A stretch of DNA of 62,260 bases, taken from assembly GCF_019400985.1 (NCBI RefSeq), contig NZ_WTFF01000008.1, forward strand, positions 1 to 62,260, in the 5' to 3' direction. Positions within the stretch are counted from its first letter, which is position 1. The number at the start of each line of letters is the position of its first letter. Under the pieces are notes generated by a model. The model did no database searches. It saw nothing but the letters and a program-made list of their open reading frames with translations, and was not told the DNA's origin. Both the position numbers and the translations under genes were made by a program. This document shows positions 9,048 to 16,267 of the stretch, piece after piece. The stretch comes from Streptomyces bambusae (GTDB lineage Bacteria > Actinomycetota > Actinomycetes > Streptomycetales > Streptomycetaceae).

Positions 9048-11105
9048 TCAGACCTTGGCCGTCCCGTTGAGGCCGGTCCCGAGCTTCGCCAGCGGCAGGT
9101 CGGCGAGTCCCAGCTGCCCCGCCTTGTCCAGGAGCTCGCTCAGCGGCCCGGCCTGAGCGCCACCGCCCTGCATGAGCTTCATGAGCAGCGCGGACACCGT
9201 CAGGTTCTGCACGTCTGCCGTCGACACCGAGCCGAGGACACGGGTGAGGTCCTGGGTGAAGTCGGACGTGCCGTCCAGCCAGGGCTTGGCGAGTGCCTGC
9301 GCGGTGTCGGAGTGCTGGACGAAGGCGTCCACGCCCTTGCCGAGCGCGATCGAGGAGACGAGGCGGTCGAAGAAGACCGTGTCGCCGCCGACGATGTTGA
9401 TTTCGGCCTTCTCCAGCCCGGCCGCGACGACCATGGCCTGCGCCTCGGCGACCTGCCGCTGGACGTCCAGCCCGGCCAGGCGGACCTCCTTCTCCGCCTG
9501 CAGCCGCAGGCGGTACTCCTCGTGCCCGCGCGACGCCTCGTCCAGCGCGGCCATCGCGGCGGCCTTCTCGGTGAGGCCCGCCGCCTCGGCCTTCAGCTTC
9601 TCCCCGATCATCGCCGCCTCGGCGCTCGCCTGGGCCTTGGTGCCCTCGGCCTGCGCCCTCAGCCGCGCCTCGGTGGCTCCGGCCTCCGCCCGTCCGGTCT
9701 TCTCGATGGCGTCGGCCTCCTTCTCCCGTACCTGCACCGCGGCCAGCCCCGGCGCCGCGGTCTCGGCCTGGATGCCCTCGGCGAGGCGGAGCTTGGCGCG
9801 GGCGTCGAGGTCGGCGGCCTTGACCCGGGCCTCGGCGAGGGTGATCTCCTCGGCCGCCCGGTGGACGGCGGCCTGTTCGGCCGCTTCCGCGGCCTTGATG
9901 TCCTTGACGAGCCTCTCCTGCGCCTCGGCCTCGGCGGCGATGACGACTGCCTGCCGGCTGCGCTCGGCCTCCTCCACCGTGCGGAGTCGCTTGATCGACT
10001 CCTCCTGCTCGGCGACCGTGCGGTCCACCGCGACCCGCTCGCGGATGACCTCGGCGATGTCACGACGTTCGGCCTCGACCTCCTTCTCGGCGGAGATCCG
10101 GGTCAGCGCGGTCTCCCGCTCCCGGGCGATCACCTCCAGCTGGCGGTCCTTCTCGATCCGCTCGCTCTCGATGGCGATGACCCGCTCGCGGTTCTTCTCC
10201 GCCACCGCGACCTCGCGGGCCTGGTTCTCCCGCTGGATGCCGAGCTGCTCCTCGGTCCTGAGGAAGGCGCTCTGCGCGCGCAGCCGCTCCTCCTCCTGCA
10301 CACGCGCCGTCTCGGCCTCCTCCTTGGCCCGTACGGTCTCGATCTCCCGGCGCTGCTTGATCTCCGCGTCGGCCTGCCGGCGCTCCAGCTCCAGAATGGC
10401 CTCGCGGGCGTCGACGTTCTGCCGGGTGATCTCCTTCTCCTCCGTGCGCTGGAACTCGTTCGTGCGCACGTGCTCGATGGCCGTCAGCTCGGTGATCTTC
10501 CGGATGCCCTGCGCGTCCAGGATGTTCGCCGCGTCCAGCTGGCTCAGCGGGGTCTGCTCCAGGTAGTCGATCGCCGCGTCCTCCAGGCTGTAGCCGTTCA
10601 GGTCGGTGCCGATGACCTGGATGATCCGGTCCCGGAACTCGTCGCGCTTGGTGTAGAGGTCGGCGAAGTCGAGCTGCTTGCCGACGGTCTTCAGCGCCTC
10701 GGAGAACTTGGCGTTGAACAGCTCCTGCAGGGTCGCCTTGTCGCTTGCCCGGGTGGTGCCGATGGCCTGGGCGACCTTGATGACGTCCTCGACGGTCTTG
10801 TTGACGCGGACGAAGAACGAGATCCGGATGTCGGCGCGGATGTTGTCCTGGCAGATCAGGCCCTCGCGCCCGGTCCGGCTGATGTCGATGGTCTTCACGG
10901 AGATGTCCATGACTTCGGCCTTGTGCAGGACGGGCAGCACGACCTGGCCGGTGAACGTCACGTCCACCTTGCGCATCTTCGAGACGATCAGCGCCTTGCC
11001 CTGCTCGACCTTGCGGAAGAGCCGGCTGACGATGAACAGCAGGGCGAGCGCGATGAGCAGGACAACGGCGATGAGCACGCCGATGCCCAAAGAGATGGCA
11101 TCCAT
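9048..11105 (-). CDS. Flotillin / SPFH-domain protein (YqiK-like)
   Basis: This is a 685-residue protein starting at ATG 11105 behind AAGGA. Residues 5-30 form one N-terminal membrane helix (LGIGVLIAVVLLIALALLFIV). The SPFH/band-7 domain follows at about 40-220, with KVEQGKALIVSKMRKV and the DIRADIRISFFVRV-type strands. Residues 220-600 are a very long charged helix, rich in Glu/Arg/Ala with repeated EAE and EKE patterns, as in flotillins. A shorter C-terminal globular tail contains GGDTVFFDRLVSSIALGKG. Flotillins form membrane-bound oligomeric scaffolds or microdomains. The gene lies 51 bases after a YqiJ-like OB-fold membrane protein, the same pairing as yqiJ-yqiK in E. coli, and precedes the giant ATPase. 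The unit is therefore probably a membrane scaffold with its own ATPase. Confidence 0.88.
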   Translation of the reverse strand: MDAISLGIGVLIAVVLLIALALLFIVSRLFRKVEQGKALIVSKMRKVDVTFTGQVVLPVLHKAEVMDISVKTIDISRTGREGLICQDNIRADIRISFFVRVNKTVEDVIKVAQAIGTTRASDKATLQELFNAKFSEALKTVGKQLDFADLYTKRDEFRDRIIQVIGTDLNGYSLEDAAIDYLEQTPLSQLDAANILDAQGIRKITELTAIEHVRTNEFQRTEEKEITRQNVDAREAILELERRQADAEIKQRREIETVRAKEEAETARVQEEERLRAQSAFLRTEEQLGIQRENQAREVAVAEKNRERVIAIESERIEKDRQLEVIARERETALTRISAEKEVEAERRDIAEVIRERVAVDRTVAEQEESIKRLRTVEEAERSRQAVVIAAEAEAQERLVKDIKAAEAAEQAAVHRAAEEITLAEARVKAADLDARAKLRLAEGIQAETAAPGLAAVQVREKEADAIEKTGRAEAGATEARLRAQAEGTKAQASAEAAMIGEKLKAEAAGLTEKAAAMAALDEASRGHEEYRLRLQAEKEVRLAGLDVQRQVAEAQAMVVAAGLEKAEINIVGGDTVFFDRLVSSIALGKGVDAFVQHSDTAQALAKPWLDGTSDFTQDLTRVLGSVSTADVQNLTVSALLMKLMQGGGAQAGPLSELLDKAGQLGLADLPLAKLGTGLNGTAKV

Positions 11106-11156
11106 GGTGAAGTCCTTGCGGTGAAGGTGTGGTGAGGAGCCGGAACGGCTGGAGGC

Positions 11157-11759
11157 TCAGCCGGAGCTGCGTGGATCCAGGGCAGCGTCGAACGGCGCGG
11201 CCCAGAAGAACTCGCCGGGTTCGTCGTAGGCGAAGAGGAGCGCGGTACTGCCGTACGTCAACGGCTCCGAGCCGGTCTGGCGGACCTGCACGACGGCGGT
11301 CGAGCCGTCGTCGGAGGCGACCTCGGCCTGACCGAACCCGTGATCCACCCGGCTGGTGCGGATGACGCAGGTCATTCCGATGAAGTCCTGCCGGGAAGGC
11401 ACCAGGGCAGCAGACCGGAACACGGCGCGCAAGGGCCGTACCAGAGCCCTCGTGACGAAGCCGGCGAGCAGGAGCACTGCCACCAGCATCACCAGGGCGG
11501 TTCCGCCGCCGAAACCCAGGCGGTCGGCCAACACGGTGCCGGCGAGGCTGGTGAACCAGGCGACGACGGTGAACACCGACACGGAAACCGCCGCCGGAAC
11601 ACCCACCGCGCCGAACGCGGCAGATCCGGCCACGGTGTCCAGCATGTCGTGTTCGATACCGCCGCAGAGCACCAGGAGCCAGTGGACGACGACCACGGAC
11701 AGAACGACCGTAAAGATTCCGGTGGGGAAGCCGAGCGCCGCATCGACGAACTCGCGCAC
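11157..11759 (-). CDS. YqiJ-like membrane protein with OB-fold (NfeD-type) tail
   Basis: This is a 200-residue protein. I chose GTG 11759 (VREFVDAALGFPTG) because GGGGGAAG lies just upstream; upstream in-frame starts would add a basic, unstructured N-terminus inside the promoter region. It has four hydrophobic segments: around FTVVLSVVVVHWLLVLCGG, a second near residues 52-70, a third around TALVMLVAVLLLAGFV, and a weaker one between. A soluble C-terminal domain of about 80 residues follows with beta-strand pattern (IGMTCVIRTSRVDHGFGQAE, AVVQVRQTG), as expected of the OB-fold in YqiJ/NfeD-type partners of SPFH proteins. It is the first gene of the operon with the flotillin and the AAA ATPase, and probably anchors or assembles the flotillin. 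Confidence 0.78.
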   Translation of the reverse strand: MREFVDAALGFPTGIFTVVLSVVVVHWLLVLCGGIEHDMLDTVAGSAAFGAVGVPAAVSVSVFTVVAWFTSLAGTVLADRLGFGGGTALVMLVAVLLLAGFVTRALVRPLRAVFRSAALVPSRQDFIGMTCVIRTSRVDHGFGQAEVASDDGSTAVVQVRQTGSEPLTYGSTALLFAYDEPGEFFWAAPFDAALDPRSSG

Positions 11760-12055
11760 TGTTCTTCCCCCTTTGTTCACGCTTCTTCCCGAGGCACACG
11801 TCATGGTTCCGATGCCGGCGGATTTTCTGCCTACCGGCACCGGAACCATCCCCCGTGTCCCCCCGCGTCCATTCTGGCCTCGCCGTACGCCCGTCCGCAT
11901 TGCCGGAGAGCGGCAGTCTTTACGCAATCCTGATGCCGGGTCCCGGCCGTCCGTGCCGGTCTGACAGGGTGGACAACCCGTCCGTCAAGAGGGCGCCATC
12001 AGCACACCAAGCGATCGAGACATCACACATCACCACATCACCACCGAGGAGAGCA
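11760..12055. promoter_or_regulatory. Divergent promoter region of flotillin operon and pucR-type gene
   Basis: This 296-base gap separates the leftward YqiJ-like gene from the rightward PucR-type regulator, so it must hold both promoters. The regulator has a good site (CCGAGGAGAGCA before GTG 12056). I see no clear -35/-10 pair or palindrome. The arrangement suggests that the PucR protein may control the flotillin operon, its own gene, or both. Confidence 0.5.
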
Positions 12056-13117
12056 GTGGCAGGCCGGGAGATACCCGAGGACTATCTGGACGGCTTCACG
12101 AGGATCCTGGCCGAGGTCCTCCCTTCCGGACGCCGGCTCACGCGGGACGAGGTGGAATCGCGCCGCGCCGCCGGGGAACGCGCAGCCGAGGCCGGAATCG
12201 GGCTGCGGGCCCTGGTCCGGCAGCACCTGTCCACCATGCGCTCCGCCTGCCCCGACCTCCCCCGCGCCTCCCTCGACCTGGTCCTGTCCACGCTCGACCA
12301 GGTCGTCGACGCCCTCGCCGAAGGACACGAGCGGGCCCAACTGCTCGCCGTACGCCAGGAGGAGGCAGCCCGACGGGAGTTCATCGACGACCTCCTCCAC
12401 GGGCGCAGCGACCCCGGGCACCTGGCCGAGCGGGCCGAGCGCTTCGGCCTCCTCCTCTCCCACACCCATGCCGTGGCCGTGGCCGAGAGGCCCGCGGCCT
12501 ACGACGACGCCCACCCGGCCGTCCAGCGGGTGGAGCGGGCGCTGGTCGGCCGCTTCGGCAACCGCCGGATCCTGCTGACCACCAAGGACGGGCGGCTCAT
12601 CTGTGTGGCCCCGGCCGACCAGGACGACGTACTCATGTACTTCGCCAAGCAGGCGCACGCCGCGACCGAGGGCGGCCGCGTGGCCATCGGCCGCCCCCAC
12701 CCCGGAGCCGGCGGCGTCGTCCACTCCTACGAGGAGGCGCTGAACGCCCTCGACCTGGCCGAGCGCATGAGCCTCGACGACTTGGTGCTACGCGCCGCTG
12801 ATCTGCTCGTCTACCCCGTCCTGACGCGGGACCGGCAGGCGATGGCCGATCTCGTCACCAGCACGCTGGGCCCGCTCAAGCAGGCCCGGGGTGGCGCCTC
12901 GCTGATGCTGGACACCCTGGCCTCGTACTTCGACTCCGGCTGCAACGCCGCCGAGGCGGCCCGGCGTTTGAATCTGAGCGTTCGGGCCTTCACCTACCGT
13001 CTGGAGCGCATCCAACAGCTCACCGGCGCGAGCCCCGCCGACCCGGTGCACCGCTACACCCTCCAGACCGCCGTCATCGGAGCGAGGCTGCTCGACTGGC
13101 CCGCCAAGGAACTGTGA
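12056..13117 (+). CDS. PucR/CdaR-type helix-turn-helix regulator
   Basis: This is a 353-residue protein starting at GTG 12056 with GAGGAG upstream. An N-terminal helical sensor region (about 1-120) leads into a GGDEF-like middle with AHAVAVAERPAAY and LLTTKDGRLICVAP stretches. The C-terminus (about 285-345) has the PucR HTH: LVLTLASYFDSG-type helix, then NAAEAARRLNLSVRAFTYRL and ERIQQLTG. PucR-family proteins are usually transcriptional activators or repressors responding to a metabolite. It is divergent from the flotillin operon, which makes that operon the likeliest target. A hairpin begins at its stop codon. Confidence 0.85.
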   Translation: MAGREIPEDYLDGFTRILAEVLPSGRRLTRDEVESRRAAGERAAEAGIGLRALVRQHLSTMRSACPDLPRASLDLVLSTLDQVVDALAEGHERAQLLAVRQEEAARREFIDDLLHGRSDPGHLAERAERFGLLLSHTHAVAVAERPAAYDDAHPAVQRVERALVGRFGNRRILLTTKDGRLICVAPADQDDVLMYFAKQAHAATEGGRVAIGRPHPGAGGVVHSYEEALNALDLAERMSLDDLVLRAADLLVYPVLTRDRQAMADLVTSTLGPLKQARGGASLMLDTLASYFDSGCNAAEAARRLNLSVRAFTYRLERIQQLTGASPADPVHRYTLQTAVIGARLLDWPAKEL

Positions 13118-13137
13118 CGGCGAGATCGTCGCCGTCA
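13115..13137 (+). terminator. Hairpin at the end of the pucR-type gene
   Basis: A perfect inverted repeat with 9-base arms (TGACGGCGA and TCGCCGTCA) and loop GATCG begins at the stop codon. It is the likely terminator of the regulator gene and separates it from the decayed mobile DNA that follows. Confidence 0.55.
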
Positions 13138-13156
13138 CCGGTCCCCGTCATGCGAC

Positions 13157-13371
13157 GTGGGCGTGTTCCTGGGCCTGGACGTCGGCAAGACCGCTCATCA
13201 CGGCCACGGGCTGACCCCGGCCGGGAAGAAGGTCTTCGACAAACCGCTGCCCAACCGCGAGCGAGCCGAAACTGCGGGCCGTCTTGGACAAGCTGACCGC
13301 AAAGTTCGGCACCGTCCTGGTGATCGTGGACCATCCCGCCTCGATCGGCGCCCTCCCGGCTGATCGGGTGC
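13157..13371 (+). pseudogene. IS110-family transposase, N-terminal fragment
   Basis: The frame starts GVFLGLDVGKTAHHGHGLTP, the N-terminal DEDD-type catalytic start of IS110 transposases (the Asp of GLDVGK). A four-base tandem duplication GCGA-GCGA at 13257-13264 breaks the frame. Beyond it the sequence continues as PKLRAVLDKLTAKFGTVLVI then VDHPASIGALP. It stops near 13371, where the end of an opposite-strand gene begins. Only about 70 of roughly 400 residues remain, so it is inactive. Confidence 0.75.
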
Positions 13372-13372
13372 G

Positions 13373-13822
13373 TCAGCTGACCCACTCGACTGGGACGTTG
13401 GGGTAGGTGCCGTGCTTGAGGAGTGGCCCGTCGTAGGTGATCGCACCCTGGTTGATGCTGACGACTACCAGGCGGTCGCCCTTCACCAGGCGGATGTCGT
13501 TCCCGACGGTGTGTACGGCGTCGAAGTCGCTGGTGAAGTCGGCCGGCAGCTTGGCGAAGGTGCCGTGCCCGGTGATCTTGCCGTCGTAGATGACCTTGTT
13601 GCCCTGACCGACGTTGGCGATCACCAGGCGGTCGCCCTTGAACATACGGACGTCATTGTTGACCGTGATGACGTCGTCGATGTCCTCGACGAAGTCAGCC
13701 GGCACCTGAGCGTACGTGCCGTGCCCGGTGATCTTTCCGTTGTAGGTGATGTTGCCGTTGGTGACATTGACCACCACGAGCCGGCCACCCCGGAACAGCC
13801 GCAGGTCGTTGCCGATGATGTG
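13373..13822 (-). pseudogene. C-terminal fragment of a repeat (propeller-type) protein
   Basis: Three copies of a roughly 50-residue repeat are present, each with a NDxRxxKGDRLVVxN core, then an ITYDGKITGHGTYAxVPADF-like core, ending at EWVS and a stop. The pattern is that of a hemopexin- or propeller-like secreted protein. Upstream of about 13822 the frame stays open but loses all similarity and becomes Arg-rich, so the N-terminus and signal peptide are missing. It is joined directly to the IS110 fragment, which suggests that a deletion accompanied the insertion. Confidence 0.6.
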
Positions 13823-14052
13823 CGCCCTGCTGCATGTACGCAGTCCGGCCGCAGAATGCGGACCCGGACGCACGCAGGTCGGCCCAGGACCACCGTTGCG
13901 CGGGGCCCGGGACTCCGACTGCACCGGCGCCCGACGCTGGCCGCGACGGCAGAGGACCCGCCGCGTGCTGGCCTGGCTGATGCGAATGGCCGAGATTTCG
14001 GCCCGCGGTGCTGCTCGATCAGCAGTTGAGGAAGCCGGAAGCTTGAGCAGTG
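13823..14052. other. Degenerate spacer, possible transposase debris
   Basis: No intact gene is present. On the minus strand the text AEISAIRISQASTRRVL at about 13950-14005 resembles the helix-turn-helix of IS630-type transposases (…ISxxxVRRIL…), but it is too short and broken to call. The rest shows nothing recognisable. Confidence 0.3.
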
Positions 14053-14463
14053 TCAGTCGCCTGCGCCCGGCAGCGTGCCACAGCTCGGGCCTCCCGGACC
14101 GTCGAACTGCACCGAGCTGAAGAAGTCCCGATAGCTCGGGAAGAAGTTGCCCTTGCCGGTCGGGCCGGAGGAGATGACGGACGTGCAGCCGAAGTAGGAT
14201 GCGTCGGACCACAGGTGGATGGTCGAAGACGTTCGGTTCCAGTCCGACTTGGCCCGGTCATCCATGCCGAGCGCCGCGAGATCCGGCGTGCTGTGCCTCA
14301 GCTTGATCATGTCCCCGGTGCCATCCAGGCCCGAGAACATGCAGTAGTAGCCGACAGGGCATCGGTCGTACCCGTCGGCGGCCTGTGCCGCTGGTGCCGG
14401 CATCAGGCCCATGGCCGCGACTGCGCCAATCACCCCGACCAGGAATCGCTCGGTTCGCTTCAT
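14053..14463 (-). CDS. Peptidase inhibitor family I36 protein
   Basis: This is a 136-residue secreted protein starting at ATG 14463. A signal peptide covers residues 1-28 (VGVIGAVAAMGLMPAPAAQA). The mature part begins DGYDRCPVGYYCMFSGLDGTG, with the closely spaced cysteine pair and the aromatic/Gly pattern of the Streptomyces I36 (SMI-type) metalloproteinase-inhibitor fold. Two more cysteines follow (YFGCTSV and PSCGTL), so two disulfides are likely. Length is normal for the family. The ribosome site is weak (TTGGGCC). It is flanked on both sides by decayed DNA and may be a survivor in a rearranged stretch. Confidence 0.8.
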   Translation of the reverse strand: MKRTERFLVGVIGAVAAMGLMPAPAAQAADGYDRCPVGYYCMFSGLDGTGDMIKLRHSTPDLAALGMDDRAKSDWNRTSSTIHLWSDASYFGCTSVISSGPTGKGNFFPSYRDFFSSVQFDGPGGPSCGTLPGAGD

Positions 14464-14860
14464 GATCGGCCCAACGAATCCCTCGGTTTCAGGTCACTGC
14501 CTGGATGGACCACAGTCGCGATGACCCAAGGACCAGGAAGGTGGGGAATCATCTGGTCCAGCCGAACCGCCCCACCACGCAGCGGCAAGTACGGATGTTC
14601 AAACAGTGTCATCGCCCTCACCATCCGTAGCCAGATGACCGACACTGAGGAGCACATTTTGCCGCCAGTGGGGACCGCCAGCGGGGAGGCGGCGGCCGTC
14701 CACGGAGAGATGATCTCGGCCACTGACAAACGATCACGCGCAGCGCCCCGGCTCGGACGCGACGCCGGTGATTTCTGACGACGTGTGCCTTGTTCATCGA
14801 ATCGGCTGTACGCCCCGTGAAAGCGCGGGATGATCTTGCCCTTGACGTGATCACGGATCG
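14464..14860. other. Intergenic region, no gene supported
   Basis: A weak rightward frame (MTDTEEHILPPVG…, 14634-14777) and a leftward open frame (MCSSVSVIWLRMVRAM…, ending 14460) exist, but neither has a ribosome site or recognisable similarity. The promoter of the I36 gene should lie at its left edge and that of the terpene-cyclase fusion at its right edge. Confidence 0.4.
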
Positions 14861-15832
14861 ATGGGGCGGGGTGTGTCGGTGGGGTTCTCGACCGTCTTTG
14901 ATCTGCCGTTTCCTCCTGCTGTGCCGGAGGGTCTGAGGCTGGCGCGCGAGCGTCACATGTCCTGGGTCCGCGGCATGGGGATGCTCGGTACCGAGGAGCA
15001 GATCGAGCAGCTGATGGCATGGGGGCCGGAGCGGGCCGGAGCATACTTCCATCCCGGGGCCCGAGGGGACGACCGTTTCCTTGCCTCCGACTTCTACGGG
15101 TGGATGATCCTGCTGGACGGTCAGTTCGACGGCCTGGCAGGCCAGGACAGCGGGCGGGCCGAGGCGGTCGTCCAAGGGCTGCTCGCTGTCCTGGACCCGC
15201 ACACCGCTCCTTCGGCGCCGGTGCTGGCCGGCGAGCGGGCGCTGGCGGACGTCTGGCGACGGCTGTGCTCGGGCATGTCCCCGGCATGGCGGGAGCGGGC
15301 GGCCAAGGACCTGAGCGACTTCATCACCGCGTACCGCACGGAGTCCGCCCACCGGGCGACACGGATGTGCCTGTCTCCGGAGAAGTACCTGCGTCTGCGG
15401 TTCGACTCGGGCGGCACCGGGATCATCCTGGACATCACCGAGCGCCTGCACGGCTTCGAGATACCCGCCATGGCCTGGGCACATCCGCTGATCCAGCGCA
15501 TGCGCGACGAGAGCCTGGTGGAGCGGTTCCAGGAGATCAAGGGCGTCGGTCCCTACACGGCCGCAGTCATGGCCTCACCCGCCTCCCGCGACCTCTCCGT
15601 CTTCGGCATCGACGTCTGGAACCGGAAGATCTTCGCGCGGAGCATCCTCGGTGTCCCGGACGCCGACGCCGAAGTGATCACCCGCCGCATGAACACCCTC
15701 TTCCCCGGTCACGCCGGCACCGCGGCCCTCTACCTCGTCGAGCACGAATACCTCGCCGCCCCCGTCGCCCCTCTCCTCGACCCCGCGGGCATCAGCACCT
15801 GGAACCAGGCCCTGGAGGGCACCACCGCCTGA
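14861..15832 (+). CDS. Terpene-cyclase / HhH-GPD DNA-glycosylase fusion
   Basis: This is a continuous 323-residue frame from ATG 14861; a start at a GTG just inside is also possible. Residues 9-215 look like the N-terminal two thirds of a bacterial class I terpene cyclase: FDLPFPPAVPEG, WGPERAGAYFHP, the metal-site position LLDGQFDG (usually DDxxD, so the second Asp is Gly), and YLRLRFDSGG followed by LHGFEIPAMAWAHPL. The second metal motif (NSE triad) and the C-terminal helices are absent. From about residue 217 the text is a helix-hairpin-helix glycosylase: EIKGVGPYTAAVMAS (225-239), then the Asp of FGIDVWNRKIF (251). No stop or frameshift marks the junction. Either half alone is incomplete, so it may be a recombination chimera rather than a working enzyme. 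Confidence 0.7.
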   Translation: MGRGVSVGFSTVFDLPFPPAVPEGLRLARERHMSWVRGMGMLGTEEQIEQLMAWGPERAGAYFHPGARGDDRFLASDFYGWMILLDGQFDGLAGQDSGRAEAVVQGLLAVLDPHTAPSAPVLAGERALADVWRRLCSGMSPAWRERAAKDLSDFITAYRTESAHRATRMCLSPEKYLRLRFDSGGTGIILDITERLHGFEIPAMAWAHPLIQRMRDESLVERFQEIKGVGPYTAAVMASPASRDLSVFGIDVWNRKIFARSILGVPDADAEVITRRMNTLFPGHAGTAALYLVEHEYLAAPVAPLLDPAGISTWNQALEGTTA

Positions 15833-15851
15833 TCCTTCCTCGCACTCCACC

Positions 15852-15880
15852 AGGGCAGCGGCACACCCCGCCACTGCCCT
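15852..15880 (+). terminator. Hairpin after the fusion gene
   Basis: Ten-base arms (AGGGCAGCGG and CCACTGCCCT, one G-T pair) enclose a nine-base loop twenty bases beyond the stop codon. It is a plausible intrinsic terminator. Confidence 0.5.
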
Positions 15881-16117
15881 CCCCGTCATGCCCGCAGGCC
15901 CTGGAGTCCGGCCACCGCACCGAGGCCCGCAATCCCCCGGCGGAGTGACAGGAACCTGTTCGAGCGAGTTTCAACGCCACGACCTCAGGCCTGCCAAGCC
16001 CACCAAGCCGGACCAGAACATCCGTTCACCAATCGCCCCCGATTCGGCCGTGACGCGCCCGATCGAGAGCAGTTCTTAGAGCACCAGTACCAGCCATGCG
16101 CCCATCCGGAGGACCCC
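15881..16117. promoter_or_regulatory. Upstream region of the large Nudix-rich operon
   Basis: No gene is seen. Local AT content rises at 15980-16080. As the genes from 16264 to 30147 are almost gapless, the promoter for the whole operon should lie here or in the next 150 bases. I could not pick a -35/-10 pair with confidence. Confidence 0.35.
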
Positions 16118-16267
16118 ATGAAGCCCGCGCCGAACCGACTCGACACCGCCGCAGTAATCGAACATCCCAGGCCCGCCCCGTGTACGCGCCCGGTCGCGGG
16201 GCGCCGCGTTGACGCCTCGTCCTTCCGTAGCCGCGACTCACGACCGGATACCAGGAGGGCCGCGTGA
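16118..16267 (+). CDS. Candidate 49-residue leader peptide
   Basis: A small frame starts at ATG 16118 after a strong GGAGGACCCC site and stops at 16267, overlapping the GTG start of the ABC transporter by GTGA. This is the same coupling used throughout the operon. The peptide (MKPAPNRLDTAAVIEHPRP… to DTRRAA) is Arg/Pro-rich with one cysteine and has no signal peptide or known family. Third-position GC is only about 74 percent, lower than in the neighbours, which argues against long-term coding. It could be a translated leader, a small protein, or chance. Confidence 0.35.
   Translation: MKPAPNRLDTAAVIEHPRPAPCTRPVAGRRVDASSFRSRDSRPDTRRAA

Noticed and set aside
4933..9156. A 1407-codon rightward frame opposite the giant ATPase gene
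   Set aside because: Its translation is Gly/Arg/Val-rich with no motif, and it is the mirror of the very GC-rich ATPase frame, which has clear Walker motifs. Long antisense frames are common at this GC content.
8919..11135. A 738-codon rightward frame opposite the flotillin gene
   Set aside because: Leu/Gly/Asp-rich text without family resemblance; the opposite strand reads a complete flotillin.
13823..14052. An IS630-type transposase
   Set aside because: Only about 17 residues resemble its helix-turn-helix, with no catalytic residues; kept as a weak remark in the spacer entry.
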